Of a stretch of DNA of 5,764 bases, positions 5,488 to 5,764 are shown in pieces (positions within the stretch are counted from its first letter, which is position 1; every line of letters starts with the position of its first letter). Made by a program: the position numbers and the translations under genes. Below the pieces are notes generated by a model. That model was not told the DNA's origin. It saw only the letters and a program-made list of their open reading frames with translations, and did no database searches. The stretch is taken from the NCBI GenBank assembly GCA_025927795.1, contig JAICKT010000296.1, positions 1-5,764 of the forward strand. Reading direction: 5' to 3'. The stretch is from Parafilimonas sp. (GTDB lineage Bacteria > Bacteroidota > Bacteroidia > Chitinophagales > Chitinophagaceae).

Positions 5488-5764
5488 ATGCGCTCAAAAA
5501 AGTTTAAACTAAGCTTTAATCTGCTTGTTATTCTGCTATTATTTTCATTAATAACATTTGGACAGAATACATTGTCTGGAAAAGTGTCAAATGAAAAGGG
5601 CGAAGGACTACCAGCGGTTACTGTAACTGCTAAGGGAACATCTTCTAATGCGCTTACAGATAACAACGGAAATTTTAGTCTTACCGTACCGCAAGGCGTA
5701 AAATCTATTATTGTAAGTTCAGTAGGTTTTTCTGATCAGGAAATTTCAATCGAAGGTAAAAGTA
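5488..5764 (+). CDS. SusC/RagA-like TonB-linked outer-membrane protein, N-terminal fragment
   Basis: Ninety-two codons are visible before the right edge. Residues 1-25 form a Sec signal peptide: basic MRSKKFK, a hydrophobic core LLVILLLFSLI, and likely cleavage between G25 and Q26. Residues about 29-92 form a carboxypeptidase-D regulatory-like domain with the usual marks LSGKVSNEKGEGLPAVTV, then LTDNNGNFSLTVP and IIVSSVGFSDQEISI. In Bacteroidota this signal-plus-domain layout usually opens SusC/RagA TonB-dependent transporters, which import glycans or other large nutrients with a SusD partner lipoprotein. The plug, the barrel and any susD gene lie outside the window, so another outer-membrane or secreted protein with the same N-terminal domain remains possible. 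The start is fixed because an in-frame stop (TAA at 5458-5460) lies upstream with no other ATG between. There is no Shine-Dalgarno; a candidate promoter lies at 5387-5416. Confidence 0.8.
   Translation, partial: MRSKKFKLSFNLLVILLLFSLITFGQNTLSGKVSNEKGEGLPAVTVTAKGTSSNALTDNNGNFSLTVPQGVKSIIVSSVGFSDQEISIEGKS

Noticed and set aside
1..5764. Mobile element, CRISPR array, tRNA or rRNA
   Set aside because: No transposase or integrase, no regularly spaced repeats, and no recognisable RNA gene core was found by reading both strands.

Overview
The window looks like a piece of a Bacteroidota chromosome, probably a Chitinophagaceae-type soil or freshwater bacterium. It is AT-rich, most starts lack a Shine-Dalgarno sequence, promoter-like TTTG/TAnnTTTG elements occur, and the right edge carries the start of a SusC-type TonB-dependent outer-membrane protein. 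The genus is inference; no rRNA or other marker gene is present.

Left third (1-1853, minus strand): three tightly packed genes for a molybdenum hydroxylase of the periplasmic aldehyde oxidoreductase (PaoABC/YagTSR) type. In transcription order they are the two-[2Fe-2S] subunit (paoA, 1853-1233), the FAD subunit with an extra four-cysteine [4Fe-4S] loop (paoB, 1222-233), and the N-terminal 80 residues of the molybdopterin catalytic subunit (paoC, 240-1), which runs off the left edge. Electrons should pass from the Mo centre in PaoC through the PaoA Fe-S clusters to FAD in PaoB. The paoB/paoC junction is an 8-base overlap with a strong Shine-Dalgarno inside the end of paoB.

Middle: a 399-base divergent intergenic region (1854-2252) with several inverted repeats, the best being a 14-base-arm AT-rich palindrome 47 bases before the next gene. 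Then a single large plus-strand gene (2253-4922) encodes an 889-residue lipoprotein. It joins an N-terminal YVTN/YncE-like beta-propeller to a C-terminal phosphoesterase domain of the alkaline phosphatase superfamily. It is probably monocistronic.

Right: a 565-base intergenic region (4923-5487) with no convincing ORF but several possible RNA structures: a hairpin after the lipoprotein gene, a segment with two alternative pairing partners, and a hairpin with a seven-T tail. Next comes a plausible Bacteroidota promoter, then the start of the SusC/RagA-like gene (5488 to the edge). No mobile element, CRISPR array, tRNA or rRNA was seen. The genes belong to known families; the least explained parts are the two intergenic regions, the degenerate Tat motif in PaoA and the substrate of the propeller-phosphoesterase.
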